64,000 nucleotides of DNA from an uncultured delta proteobacterium (GTDB taxonomy: Bacteria; Myxococcota_A; UBA9160; JAFDET01), in NCBI GenBank assembly GCA_947259215.1, contig CAMYLJ010000007.1, positions 43,858-107,857 of the forward strand, read 5' to 3'. Of this stretch, positions 28,504 to 37,463 are shown one piece after another. Both the position numbers and the translations under genes were made by a program. The notes beneath the pieces are model-generated. The model was not told the DNA's origin. It did not search any database and worked only from the letters and a program-made list of their open reading frames with translations. Each line of letters begins with the position of its first letter. Position 1 is the first letter of the stretch.

Positions 28504-29960
28504 GCTCGGGCGATCTCGGCCTCTGGGCGCTGGGCGCGTACTTCCTGCTGCTGGTGGTGGTGGCCGAGGTGGCCCGGCGTGCGCGCACCGACTTGACTCC
28601 CGCCGATCACTTCCTGGCGGCCCGCCACCTGGGCGTCTTCGTCTTGTTCCTGACGCTGTACGCCACGGCCTACAGCGGAAACTCGCTGCTCGGCTATCCC
28701 GGCGAGGCCTACCGGCGTGGCTTCTCCTGGATCATGGCCACGGGCTTCATGATGTCGATCATCGTGGTGTTCCACGCGCTGGTGCCCGGAATTCGGCCGC
28801 TGGCGATCCGACACGGCTTCGTGACGCCGGGCGACTGGCTGCGGCATCGCTTCGGCGAGGAGCGCCACGCGGGTCTGCTGCGGACCTGGATCGCCGTGCT
28901 GATGGTGGTGGCCCTGGCCAACTTCCTGCTGGCGCAGCTTCGCGCCATGGGACTCGTCGCCCACGAGTTCACCGGCGGCGCGCTGCCCTACTGGGTGGGC
29001 GTGGTGGCGCTGGCCGGCCTGATCCTCTTCTACGAGACCCTCGGTGGCATGCGGGCGGTGGCGTGGACCGACGCCGTCCAGGGCGTGCTGATGCTGGTCG
29101 GGCTCGGGACCTTGCTGGCCTGGCTGCTGGGCGAGGCCGGCGGCCTCGCGGCCGCCACTCGCCGCATCGCGGAGGTGCGCCCGGAGGCCGTTGTGGTGCC
29201 GCCGCTGCGGGAGTCCGCGAACTGGCTGTCGAGCGTCCTGCTGCTGGGGCTCGCGAGCGTGGTCTATCCCCAGGCGATCCAGCGCATCTACGCCGCCCGC
29301 AGCGGACGCACCTTGCGCCACGCCATGGTGCTCATGACCTTCATGCCGCTGGCGACGACCCTGGTGGTCACCCTGATCGGGCTGGCGGCGATTCCGCGCC
29401 TCGAGCACCTGGGCACGATCGAGGCGGACACGGTGATGCCGCGTCTGCTGGCGGCGTGGGCGGCCGAGGGAATGGGCAGCGCGCTCCTGGCCGTGCTGGT
29501 CTTCCTCGGCGCGCTCGCCGCCATCATGTCCACGGCGGACTCGGTCCTGCTGTCCCTCGGATCCCTGGTGGCCCAGGACCTCTTCGGTCGACCGCGCGAC
29601 GACCCCGCCACCACCGCCTTCGGCAAGCGTGTGGCGGCCGCGGTGATGGTGCTGACGCTCGCGCTGGCGCTGGGTCCCCCGCTGACGCTCTGGCGCCTGA
29701 TCGAGCTCAAGATGGAGCTCCTGATCCAGTGCGTGCCGGCCTTCCTGCTGGCCCTGCACTGGCGGCGCCTCGACGCGCGCTCGGCACTGGCGGGGGTGGT
29801 GGTGGGCACCGTCTTCGCCGTGGTGCCGTCGCTGGCCGGCGTGAAGCGCCTGGCGGGGTTCCACGTGGGCGTGATCGGCCTCGGCCTCAACCTGGCGGCC
29901 TGCCTGCTGAGCGTCCGGATCGGAGGCCGCAAACGGAGCCCCTCGGGCTCCGTCAGCTAG
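28500..29960 (+). CDS. Solute:sodium symporter (SSS) family transporter
   Basis: A 486-aa membrane protein with about 13 hydrophobic helices. It shows SSS hallmarks: an early TAYSGNSLLGYPGEAYRRG segment, the ETLGGMRAVAWTDAVQG signature and the later MSTADSVLLSLGSLVAQDL helix that contributes to the Na+ site. Members take up sugars, amino acids, acetate or pantothenate with Na+; the substrate is not readable here. The GTG start overlaps the small partner gene. Its TAG stop shares the CTAG palindrome with the stop of the convergent ABC1 gene. Confidence 0.9.
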   Translation: MSSGDLGLWALGAYFLLLVVVAEVARRARTDLTPADHFLAARHLGVFVLFLTLYATAYSGNSLLGYPGEAYRRGFSWIMATGFMMSIIVVFHALVPGIRPLAIRHGFVTPGDWLRHRFGEERHAGLLRTWIAVLMVVALANFLLAQLRAMGLVAHEFTGGALPYWVGVVALAGLILFYETLGGMRAVAWTDAVQGVLMLVGLGTLLAWLLGEAGGLAAATRRIAEVRPEAVVVPPLRESANWLSSVLLLGLASVVYPQAIQRIYAARSGRTLRHAMVLMTFMPLATTLVVTLIGLAAIPRLEHLGTIEADTVMPRLLAAWAAEGMGSALLAVLVFLGALAAIMSTADSVLLSLGSLVAQDLFGRPRDDPATTAFGKRVAAAVMVLTLALALGPPLTLWRLIELKMELLIQCVPAFLLALHWRRLDARSALAGVVVGTVFAVVPSLAGVKRLAGFHVGVIGLGLNLAACLLSVRIGGRKRSPSGSVS

Positions 29961-31288
29961 CTGCCGAGCTTGGCCGTCGGCGGGGGCACGGCCACGCCGA
30001 TCGCCTCGGCCAGGTAGGGCAGGGCCTCGTCGGCCAGCGACAGGTCGGGCGCCAGGCGCTTGCCCAGGCCCTCGGCGGTCATCAGGGCCAGATTGACCAT
30101 GGTCATGTGGCTGCGCGCCTGGACCCGGTGACGGCGCAGGATGTCGAAGATGCGTCCGATCTCGACGGTGAGCTGCACGTTCCCCAGCCCCAGGCGACGC
30201 ACCTCCTCCACGAAGTCGCAGATCTCCGCCTCGTAGCGCGCATAGTCGGGCGTGGCCGTGTGGGGCGCGTTCTCGTGGAAGAGCCGGGCGACCGTGGCGC
30301 CGTTGCCGGTCGCGAAGGCGAAGAGCATGCGCGCCGTGGTCAGGCGGTCCTCGTCGGTCAGCTCGCCCACCAGTCCGAGATCGAGGAACACGACCCGGCC
30401 TGGGGGCAGGAAGAGCAGGTTTCCAGGGTGGAGGTCGGCGTGGACGAAGCCGTGGAGAAAGATCATGCGCGACACCGCGCGCATGCCGGCCTCCACCACC
30501 CGTTCGACGTCCACCCCCTCGCGCTCCAGGTCCAGCTCGTGGACTCCCGCGATGAAGTCCATGGTCAGGACGGCGTCGGTGCAGGCCTCTGGGTGGAGGC
30601 GCGGGAAGACGACGTCCGGGTCGTCGGCGAAGTTCGCGCGGAAGCGGGTGTTGTGCTCCGCCTCCAGCGCGAGGTGGAGCTGCGCCTCCACGGCGCGGCC
30701 GAACTCGCGCACGGCGCCCTCCAGGGCGATCAGCCGCAGGGTGGGGACCAGGCGCTCCAGGATCCGAGCCCCGAAGATCAGGATCGCGCGGTCGAGGTCT
30801 GCCTTCTCCAGCACGTCGGGTCGCCGGACCTTGACCGCCACGTCGCGTCCGTCGGAGCGCAGCACGGCGCGGTGGACCTGGGCCACCGAGGCGGCGGCGA
30901 CCGGCGCCGGATCGAAGCGCGCGAAGACGGCGTCGAGCGGGCGGCCCAGCTCCGCCTCGACCAGCGCCCGCACCTGGTGGAAGGGGAACGGCGGCACCCG
31001 ATCCTGGAGCGTTCGCAGCTCGTCGATGGCCGGACCCGGGAGCAGGTCGCGGCGGGTCGAGGCGATCTGGCCCACCTTGATGAAGGTGGCCCCGAGCCGC
31101 GTCGCCGCGCGCACGAAGGCGCGGCCCGCCGCGCGCGAGATGCGCCCCTCGCGCGGCCCGGGCCGCAGCGCCGTCCACGCGAACACCACGAGCGCCAGAA
31201 TGCCCGCCGTGGCCATCTGCACGCTCCGCACGCCCACGCGCAGCCCGTGGCCGAGCCGGGCGCGGGCGGGATGGAGCGGGTCGGTCAT
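29957..31288 (-). CDS. ABC1/AarF/UbiB-family atypical kinase-like protein
   Basis: The 443-aa protein has one N-terminal TM helix (about 25-42), the ABC1 KxGQ motif in GATFIKVGQIASTRRDLLP, and the Ala-rich nucleotide loop and lysine in AAASVAQVHRA and DVAVKVRRP. It also has catalytic HADLHPGNLL and metal-binding FLDLGLVGEL, the usual DFG being DLG. Family members support ubiquinone or other isoprenoid-lipid synthesis through ATPase or kinase activity. No quinone genes are nearby, so the pathway is open. A TACCCT box lies 11 bases before the ATG and no Shine-Dalgarno is evident. Confidence 0.9.
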   Translation of the reverse strand: MTDPLHPARARLGHGLRVGVRSVQMATAGILALVVFAWTALRPGPREGRISRAAGRAFVRAATRLGATFIKVGQIASTRRDLLPGPAIDELRTLQDRVPPFPFHQVRALVEAELGRPLDAVFARFDPAPVAAASVAQVHRAVLRSDGRDVAVKVRRPDVLEKADLDRAILIFGARILERLVPTLRLIALEGAVREFGRAVEAQLHLALEAEHNTRFRANFADDPDVVFPRLHPEACTDAVLTMDFIAGVHELDLEREGVDVERVVEAGMRAVSRMIFLHGFVHADLHPGNLLFLPPGRVVFLDLGLVGELTDEDRLTTARMLFAFATGNGATVARLFHENAPHTATPDYARYEAEICDFVEEVRRLGLGNVQLTVEIGRIFDILRRHRVQARSHMTMVNLALMTAEGLGKRLAPDLSLADEALPYLAEAIGVAVPPPTAKLGS

Positions 31289-31331
31289 CTCGGGCCGGCA
31301 GGGTAGCGGTTCGTTCCCGCCGGCGAAGCGC

Positions 31332-31361
31332 TTGCCCGGGCGCCACGCGCCGATCTATGGT
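31332..31361 (+). promoter_or_regulatory. Candidate promoter of the K+ channel gene
   Basis: TTGCCC (31332-31337), 18-base spacer, TATGGT (31356-31361). The -10 box overlaps the first possible ATG (31357). If it is real, translation starts at the ATG at 31372, ten bases after the box. Confidence 0.3.
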
Positions 31362-33333
31362 CACGGCGGCCATGGCGGCGAGCGCACAGAGCGAGCTGAT
31401 GCGTCGGGGTCGCACGGCCTTCGTGCTCGGCGCCAGCGTCCTGGCCCTGTCGACCCTCTCCTACTACACGCTGGCCTGCCTCACGGGCATGAACGCGGGC
31501 TACGGCAAGCGGCTGGCGTCCCTCGCCGACGATCGCTGGGAGGTCAGCGAGTGCCTGTACGCGTCGGCCATCACCCTCACCACGGTCGGGTACACCGATC
31601 TGCTGGGTACCCAGCAGCTCGAGGTCTGGCGCGATGCGGCCGGGCGCCATCGCTGGGTCAGCAAGACCGATCCCCACGAGGATCCGGGCTTCGACGCCGC
31701 CAACGCCGTGCTCGTCCGCAACTGGTCGCCAGTCACGCGGGTGATGACGGCCGTTCAGTCGATCCTGGGGATCGCCTTCTTCCTCTACGTGATCGCGCAG
31801 ATCACCTCGTTCTTCGTGGAGGGGGCCTACGAAGACCTCCGCATCCAGACGCGCAGCCGGCGCCAGCTGCGGCGCCTCGCGAACCACGTGATCCTGTGCG
31901 GGGCCGGCGAGAGCGTGCGCCACGCGGTCTACGTGCTGAAGGCCGCAGGAGTGCAGTGCGCGGCCGTGGAGCCCGATCACCAGGCCGCGGATGAGCTGCG
32001 CGCGGCGCATCCCGACGTCCCGGTGCTGGAGGCGGATGCGACCGAGGAGGGCGCACTGGAGGCCGCGGGTCTGTCGCGTGCACGCGCGCTGGTCGCCGGT
32101 ACCGGCGACGACGGCATGAACACGGTGGTGGCGGTGACGGCCCGCCATATGCGTCCGGAGCTCACGATCGTGGCGCGGGGCTTCGGCGCCAGCTCGACAC
32201 GGCGCCTGGCCGCGGCCGGGTGCGCCGTCGTCAGCCGGGGCCGGCTGGCGGGCCTGCGGCTCGCCAGCGATCTGGCGCGACCCACGGCGACGCAGCTGCT
32301 GGAGCGCGTGCTCCCGCCGGTGGCGGCGGGCGAGCTTCAGATCCGCGAGGCCGCGGTGGGCGAGACGTTCGCCGGCCGCCTCGTGGGCGACCTGGCGCAA
32401 CGAGGCATCGTGCCGCTGGCGCTCCACCGGCGCGATCGGGACGCGCTCGTCTACAATCCCGCAGACGACGAGCGATTGATGCCCGGCGACGCGGTGACGG
32501 TGCTCGCGACGCCGAGCGAGCTGGCAGAGCTGGAGGGGGCCCTCGGCGGCTGGACGGCGGCGCCTCCCGTCCGGCGTGGCGCGCCGCTGGCCGAGGATCG
32601 ACTCGCCCTGCGCCCGGTCCCGCAGGCGCAGGATCCGGGCGACCACTATCTGGTGTGCGGAGTCAGCGAGGCGGGCGTCTGGGTGGCTCGGGAGCTCGCG
32701 GCCACGGGCCGCTCCTTCCTGGTCGTCGACTCCGACGAGGCCGCACTGGCCGCCCTGCGCGACGAGATCCCGGGTCTGCGGACCTTGGCAGGGGACCTCG
32801 AGAGCCCCGAGACCCTGGAGCAGGCCGGCGTCGCGAATGCGCGCGGCGTCGGGGCCACGTCGGTCTCCGATCGCAGCAACTTCCTGGTGGTGGTGACCGC
32901 CCGGCAGGCGCGCGCGAACCTGCGGCTGGCCAGCCTGGCCTGGGACGCGGCTGCCGAGGGGCGCTTGCGGCGCGCCGGTGTGGAGTGTGTCTCGCCGGGC
33001 CTGATCGGGGGCCGCCGTCTGGCTGCGGAAGTGCTCCAGCCGGAGCTGACCGGCTTCCTGGACCGGATGCTCGTGGATCCCCGCGGCGTGCGGGTGGAGA
33101 GCGTCGCGGTCCGCGACGGCGCGCCCGCGGCGGGCCTGTCCCTGGCGCGCGCGGACCTGCGGGGAACGGTCGGCGTGCGCGCGATCGCGCTGCTGCCCCC
33201 GGACGCCCCGACGCAGGACTTCGTTCCCAACCCGGATCCCGAGGAGGTCCTCGTGCCCGGGACCCGGCTGGTGGCGCTGGCCGACCCGGAGGAGCTGCAG
33301 CGCCTCGCGGCGCGGGTCGGAGATCTCGAGTGA
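31357..33333 (+). CDS. Potassium channel protein with tandem RCK (TrkA-N/TrkA-C) modules
   Basis: The 658-aa product begins with two TM helices around a pore loop whose filter reads TTVGYTD (75-81), where most K+ channels have TVGYGD. About 42 hydrophilic residues (82-123) separate the filter from the second helix; ordinary channels have about ten. Two full cytoplasmic RCK units follow: NAD-type Rossmann HVILCGAGES with a TrkA-C domain, then HYLVCGVSEAGV with another. Both RCKs lie on one chain, so a channel would form as a tetramer with an octameric gating ring. ATG 31357 or 31372 is the start. Confidence 0.88.
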   Translation: MVTAAMAASAQSELMRRGRTAFVLGASVLALSTLSYYTLACLTGMNAGYGKRLASLADDRWEVSECLYASAITLTTVGYTDLLGTQQLEVWRDAAGRHRWVSKTDPHEDPGFDAANAVLVRNWSPVTRVMTAVQSILGIAFFLYVIAQITSFFVEGAYEDLRIQTRSRRQLRRLANHVILCGAGESVRHAVYVLKAAGVQCAAVEPDHQAADELRAAHPDVPVLEADATEEGALEAAGLSRARALVAGTGDDGMNTVVAVTARHMRPELTIVARGFGASSTRRLAAAGCAVVSRGRLAGLRLASDLARPTATQLLERVLPPVAAGELQIREAAVGETFAGRLVGDLAQRGIVPLALHRRDRDALVYNPADDERLMPGDAVTVLATPSELAELEGALGGWTAAPPVRRGAPLAEDRLALRPVPQAQDPGDHYLVCGVSEAGVWVARELAATGRSFLVVDSDEAALAALRDEIPGLRTLAGDLESPETLEQAGVANARGVGATSVSDRSNFLVVVTARQARANLRLASLAWDAAAEGRLRRAGVECVSPGLIGGRRLAAEVLQPELTGFLDRMLVDPRGVRVESVAVRDGAPAAGLSLARADLRGTVGVRAIALLPPDAPTQDFVPNPDPEEVLVPGTRLVALADPEELQRLAARVGDLE

Positions 33334-33364
33334 GCCGGGCCCGGTGCGGACGCCCCTGCGCCGC

Positions 33365-33370
33365 TACGCT
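33365..33370 (+). promoter_or_regulatory. Candidate -10 of a leaderless transcript
   Basis: TACGCT ends six bases before the GTG at 33377, which has no Shine-Dalgarno sequence. Confidence 0.3.
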
Positions 33371-33376
33371 CCGCGT

Positions 33377-33643
33377 GTGCCGAGAGTGCTCCTGACCCTG
33401 GGCGGAATTGCCGCGTTCGTCGCGCTGCTGTGGTGGGCGGTGTGGGCGGAGGCCGCGACCACCTGCGAGGCCTGCATGGTCTGGGAAGGGCGTCGCGCCT
33501 GCGGAAGCGTGGCCGCGTCGAGCCGCGACCTGGCCGCGGCGCGGGCGATCTCCCAGGCGTGCTCGAAGATCTCGGGGGGCGTCACGGGCGGCCTCGCCTG
33601 CGAGCGGGCGACGCCCGAGCGCTTGCAGTGCCGGGAGCGCTAG
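33377..33643 (+). CDS. Small exported or membrane-anchored cysteine protein, unknown
   Basis: An 88-aa product with an N-terminal hydrophobic segment (LLTLGGIAAFVALLWWAVWA) and a short domain with five cysteines (TTCEACMVWEGRRACG, AISQACSKIS, LACERATPERLQC would place six including the last). The CxxC and spaced cysteines suggest disulfides outside the cell or a small metal site. I know no family name. The GTG at 33377 is chosen because it opens directly on the signal segment; an in-frame ATG at 33344 adds 11 basic residues. Confidence 0.6.
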   Translation: MPRVLLTLGGIAAFVALLWWAVWAEAATTCEACMVWEGRRACGSVAASSRDLAAARAISQACSKISGGVTGGLACERATPERLQCRER

Positions 33644-33651
33644 GGGGAGCG

Positions 33652-33897
33652 GTGGCCGGGATGGTGCGGCTCGCGATCGACTTCGAGAACCCGGCGGAGG
33701 CCTGGTGGGAGTCGGGTGGGCGCGATCTGTGGGAGAGCATCGCCGAGGGCTTCGACAACAACGACGTCGTCCTGGACGAATCGCTGGCCCGCTCGTGGCT
33801 CGAGCAGGCCGCCCGGATTCCGGGCTGGGACGACGGCCCCGAATACGCGCCGCATCCGGTCTTGCTGCGCGAGCTCGACCCGGACGAAGAGGTGTAG
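33652..33897 (+). CDS. Small acidic protein of unknown function
   Basis: About 78-81 residues: acidic, tryptophan-rich, soluble (IDFENPAEAWWESGGRDLWE, then SLARSWLEQAARIPGWDDGPEYAPHPVLL). GTG 33652 follows a GGGGGAGC ribosome-binding site; ATG 33661 is an alternative. The sequence looks like a real compact domain, not a shadow, and sits in a string of short plus-strand genes. Function unknown. Confidence 0.6.
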   Translation: MAGMVRLAIDFENPAEAWWESGGRDLWESIAEGFDNNDVVLDESLARSWLEQAARIPGWDDGPEYAPHPVLLRELDPDEEV

Positions 33898-33965
33898 GAC
33901 CGCGGCGCGTGAAACCCGCGCGCGGCGACTGCATGCAAGCCGGCGTCGCAAACGGGGGGATCGTC

Positions 33966-34414
33966 ATGCGCTCGAGTCGTCGCCTCGCTCTCGCGGTCCT
34001 GCTCACGTTCGGCCTCACGGCCGGGGCGGCCCGAGCCGCGGATCCCGTGAACGAGACGCTCTTCGGTACCGCCGTCCACGGCTACGACGTGGTCGCGTAC
34101 TTCGACCAGAGCCGGCCCGTGAAGGGCAGCCGCGAGTTTCGCCACGAGTGGCAGGGGGCCAGCTGGCACTTCGCCAGCGCCGAGACCGCTTCCGGGCGGA
34201 TCCCGACCGCTAAGCGCCGCAGTACGGCGGCTACTGCGCCTACGCGGTGGCCCAGGGCGCGACCGCCGACATCGATCCCGAGGCCTGGAAGATCGTCGAC
34301 GGGAAGCTCTACCTGAATCTCTCCAAGGACGTGCAGTCCCTGTGGGAAAGGGACGTCCCGGGCTACATCCGCAAGGCCGACGCCAACTGGCCCCGGCTCC
34401 GGGACGGCGGCTGA
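33966..34414 (+). pseudogene. Broken YHS-domain exported protein gene (frameshift plus nonsense)
   Basis: From ATG 33966 (ribosome-binding site GGGGGA) the frame encodes a signal peptide and the first half of a YHS-domain protein: VHGYDVVAYFDQSRPVKGS, then WHFASAE. At about 34184 the reading shifts. The second half continues in another frame as DRFRADPDR, stop, APQYGGYCAYAVAQG, and on through KIVDGKLYLNLSKDVQ to a natural TGA at 34412. In the shifted frame the codon expected to be Tyr (TAC) is TAA at 34211-34213. Two independent lesions make decay more likely than one sequencing error. Intact relatives are about 150-residue periplasmic proteins of unclear, possibly metal-related, function. 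Confidence 0.85.
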
Positions 34415-34419
34415 CGCGC

Positions 34420-34425
34420 TATAAC
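34420..34425 (+). promoter_or_regulatory. Candidate -10 of the glpD operon
   Basis: TATAAC (5 of 6 to consensus) ends seven bases before GTG 34433. The transcript would begin at the start codon. No Shine-Dalgarno and no good -35 box are present. Confidence 0.4.
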
Positions 34426-34432
34426 CGCGGTC

Positions 34433-36061
34433 GTGGTGGCCGCTGCCCTGGAGCCCGATCGCGCACGCCTGCTGGACCGCCTGGAGGGCGAGCGCTTCGA
34501 CTGCGCGATCGTCGGCGGTGGCATCACCGGGGCGGGGATCGCGCGGGAAGCGACCCTGCGCGGCCTGCGGGTGGCGCTGCTCGAGGCCGACGATTTCGCC
34601 GCCGGCACCTCGAGCCGCTCGTCCAAGCTGATCCACGGCGGGCTGCGCTACCTGGCCATGGGCGACGTGGCGACGGTGCGCGCGACCGCGCTCGAGCGCA
34701 AAGCGGTCCATCGCCTGGCGCCCCACCTGGCCGAACCCTGCTGGATGCTCGTGCCCGCTCGTTCCCGCGCCGGGGTGTTGAAGCTCCGGGCCGCGCTCAC
34801 CGCCTACGAGAAGCTCGGCGCCGTCGAAGCAGCCGATCGCCACACGACCTGGGACAGCGACGATCTCGCCCGCCAGGAGCCGGTGCTCGATCGCGAGCGC
34901 TACCGGTACGCCTGCGTGTATCGCGAGTACCTGACCGACGATGCGCGCCTGGTGCTGGCCAACCTGCGTGCCGCAGCGGCAGACGGGGCGGTCGTAGCCA
35001 GCCGCGTGCCGGTAGGGGCGATCCCGCGCGAAGGCGGCGCCGCCAGTGGCGTCGAGGCTGCTTGCGCCGAGACGGGCCGGCGGGTGCGCGTGCAGGCCCG
35101 CTGCGTGATCAACGCCGCCGGGCCCTGGGTGGATGCCGTGCGGGCCCTGGAAGACCGGGACGCCGTCCCGCTGCTCCAGCTCTCGAAGGGCGTGCACGTG
35201 AGCCTCGGCCGCGAGCGTCTCCCGCTGCGGAGCATCGTGATCCTCGAGACCGGCGACCGCCGCTCGATCTTCGCGATTCCCCGCGGCGACGTGGTCTACG
35301 TCGGCACCACCGATACGGCCTACGCGAAGGGGTACGATCTCTGGCCCGCGGTGGAGCGGGAGGACGTGGAGTACCTGCTGGCGCCGATCAACGCGGCTTT
35401 CGCCGTGGATCCGTTCGCGCCCGAGGACGTGGTGGCGGCCTGGGCCGGCCTGCGACCGCTGATCGCCCAGCCGGGCAAGGCGCCGAGCGAGATCTCGCGC
35501 CGGGACGAGGTGAAGGTCGGCGCGGGCGGCGTGGTGAGCATCGCCGGCGGCAAGCTGACGGGGTATCGGCCCATGGCCCGCGCCACCCTGGAACGCGCGG
35601 CCGCGGACCATGGGCTCGCGCTCGGACCGCTTCCCGCGGAGGAGCCGCCGCTCCCGGGCGGTGATTTCGACGGGGATCTCGAGGCGTTGGCTGCCGCGGT
35701 GGAGCGCGAAAGCGGGGTGGGGGAGGCGTGTGCCGCGCGCCTGGTTCGGCTCTACGGCAGCGAGGCGCCCGCGGTGGCGGCCCACGGGTCCGAGACCGTT
35801 CCCGGCGACGCGAGCGTCTGCCTGGGCGAGGTGGACTGGGCGGTCGCGAACGAGGCGGCCCGGCGGTTGGAAGACCTGGTCTACCGACGGCTGCGTACCG
35901 CCCTCTACCACCCCGACGCGCGCGAGGGTGCCCTCGAGCCGCTGGCGGCCCGGATGGCGAAACCGCTCGGTTGGGATGCCGAGCGCACGGCGAGCGAAGT
36001 GGCGGCGGTGCGCCGCCGCCTGGAAGCGGACCTGGGGTTCCAACGGGAGGCGGACGCGTGA
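34433..36061 (+). CDS. glpD: Glycerol-3-phosphate dehydrogenase (FAD, aerobic type)
   Basis: GlpD oxidises glycerol-3-phosphate to dihydroxyacetone phosphate at the membrane and passes electrons to quinone. The 542-aa product shows the FAD Rossmann motif IVGGGITGAGIAREA, then SSRSSKLIHGGLRYL, the substrate region INAAGPWVD, GTTDTAY, and the C-terminal helical DAO domain (EACAARLVRLYG). Length is normal. It is the first gene of an operon with an alkyl-DHAP-synthase-like gene (4-base overlap) and a glycerol-kinase-like gene, so DHAP could be handed directly to ether-lipid synthesis. Confidence 0.93.
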   Translation: MVAAALEPDRARLLDRLEGERFDCAIVGGGITGAGIAREATLRGLRVALLEADDFAAGTSSRSSKLIHGGLRYLAMGDVATVRATALERKAVHRLAPHLAEPCWMLVPARSRAGVLKLRAALTAYEKLGAVEAADRHTTWDSDDLARQEPVLDRERYRYACVYREYLTDDARLVLANLRAAAADGAVVASRVPVGAIPREGGAASGVEAACAETGRRVRVQARCVINAAGPWVDAVRALEDRDAVPLLQLSKGVHVSLGRERLPLRSIVILETGDRRSIFAIPRGDVVYVGTTDTAYAKGYDLWPAVEREDVEYLLAPINAAFAVDPFAPEDVVAAWAGLRPLIAQPGKAPSEISRRDEVKVGAGGVVSIAGGKLTGYRPMARATLERAAADHGLALGPLPAEEPPLPGGDFDGDLEALAAAVERESGVGEACAARLVRLYGSEAPAVAAHGSETVPGDASVCLGEVDWAVANEAARRLEDLVYRRLRTALYHPDAREGALEPLAARMAKPLGWDAERTASEVAAVRRRLEADLGFQREADA

Positions 36062-37458
36062 GTGACATCGCGACGAGGCTCGAGGCGGAGCTCCCGGGAC
36101 GTGTCCTCCGGGACCCGGCCGCGCGCGCTGCCCACAGCCGCGACACGTGGATGCTGAACGAGCTCCGCGATCTGGAGGGGCAGCCTCCGACGCCGCCCCT
36201 GGCCGTGGTGGAGCCGGAATCCACCGCCGAGGTGGCCGCGGTCCTGCGCGCGTGCCGAAAGAGCGGCACGCCGGTCGTGACCTACGGCGGCGGCTCGGGC
36301 GTCTGCGGCGGGGTGGAGACCGCAGGCCGCGAGATCGTGCTCTCGACGCGGCGCATGAGCGGGCTCGTCGAGCTCCAGCCGGACGATCTCAGCGCGCGCT
36401 TCCGCGCCGGCACGCTCGGCATCGAGGCGGAGCGTCAGGTGCAGGAGGCGGGCCTCACCATCGGTCACTGGCCGCAGTCGATCGAGCTGGCGAGCGTCGG
36501 AGGTCTGGTGGCCACGCGCTCCGCGGGGCAGTACTCGACCGGCTACGGCAACGTCGAAGACGTGGTGCTGGCCCTCGAGGCCGTGCTGCCCGACGGAGCC
36601 GTGCTGCGCACGCGCCCGACGCCGCGGGCAGCGGCGGGTCCCGACCTGCGCCAGCTCCTGCTCGGCAGCGAGGGCATCCTCGGGGTCGTCACGGAGGTCG
36701 CCTTCTCGCTGCGGCCGCTGCCCGAAGCCAGCCGCGGGCAGGCGCTGCACTTCCCCGGCTTCGCCGAAGGGCTCGAGGCGATTCGACGCATCGTGCGCGC
36801 CGGTTGGCGGCCGCCGGTGGTCCGGCTCTACGACGCGCCGGAGTCGGCGCGCCACTTCGCGGAGCACGTTCCCGCCGAGCGCCACGCGCTGCTCCTCCTC
36901 CACGAGGGGCCGAAGCCGGCCGTCGAGGTGGAGCGGAGCGCGGTGGCCGAGCTCGCGCGCGCCTGCGGTGGCGCGGAGACGGACCCGGCTCTCGTGGACC
37001 AGTGGCTCGAGACGCGAAACAAGGTCCCGGGATTCCGAGGCTTCCTGGAGAAGGGCATCGTGGTGGACACGATCGAGGTCGCCGCCACCTGGGGACGGAT
37101 CGGGCGCATCTACGAGCGCGCCGTCGCGGCGTTGCGCGCACTGCCGGACGTGCTCTCCGCCTCGGCGCACTCGAGCCACAGCTATCGCTCGGGGACGAAC
37201 CTCTACTTCACCTTCGCGGCGCGGCCCGAGGATCGCGCCGCCATGGCGGCGAGCTACCGGGCCTGCTGGGCAGCGGTGATGCAGGCCGTGGACGCGGAGG
37301 GCGGCGGCATCGCCCACCACCACGGCATCGGGCGCGTGCGCCGCGACTTCCTGGCGGACGAGCTGGGCGAAGCGGGAGTCGCCCTGCTGCGCGCGCTGAA
37401 GCGCGCTCTCGACCCCGACGATCTGCTGAACCCCGGCGTCCTCCTGCCCGACGCCTGA
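36058..37458 (+). CDS. FAD-binding oxidase, alkyldihydroxyacetonephosphate synthase-like
   Basis: A 466-aa vanillyl-alcohol-oxidase-fold flavoprotein. It has the FAD PP-loop VVTYGGGSGVCGG, then VATRSAGQYSTGYGNVED and GSEGILGVVTEV. The C-terminal cap carries VVDTIEVAATW, SSHSYRSGTNLYFTF and the histidine cluster AHHHGIGRVRRDF. The SAGQYSTGYG, VDTIE and HHHGIG stretches match alkyl-DHAP synthase (AGPS), which swaps the acyl of acyl-DHAP for an alkyl chain to make ether lipids. Relatives include glycolate oxidase subunits. Placement between glpD and glpK supports a DHAP substrate. GTG start overlaps glpD by 4 bases. Confidence 0.85.
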   Translation: MSDIATRLEAELPGRVLRDPAARAAHSRDTWMLNELRDLEGQPPTPPLAVVEPESTAEVAAVLRACRKSGTPVVTYGGGSGVCGGVETAGREIVLSTRRMSGLVELQPDDLSARFRAGTLGIEAERQVQEAGLTIGHWPQSIELASVGGLVATRSAGQYSTGYGNVEDVVLALEAVLPDGAVLRTRPTPRAAAGPDLRQLLLGSEGILGVVTEVAFSLRPLPEASRGQALHFPGFAEGLEAIRRIVRAGWRPPVVRLYDAPESARHFAEHVPAERHALLLLHEGPKPAVEVERSAVAELARACGGAETDPALVDQWLETRNKVPGFRGFLEKGIVVDTIEVAATWGRIGRIYERAVAALRALPDVLSASAHSSHSYRSGTNLYFTFAARPEDRAAMAASYRACWAAVMQAVDAEGGGIAHHHGIGRVRRDFLADELGEAGVALLRALKRALDPDDLLNPGVLLPDA

Positions 37459-37463
37459 GCGCC

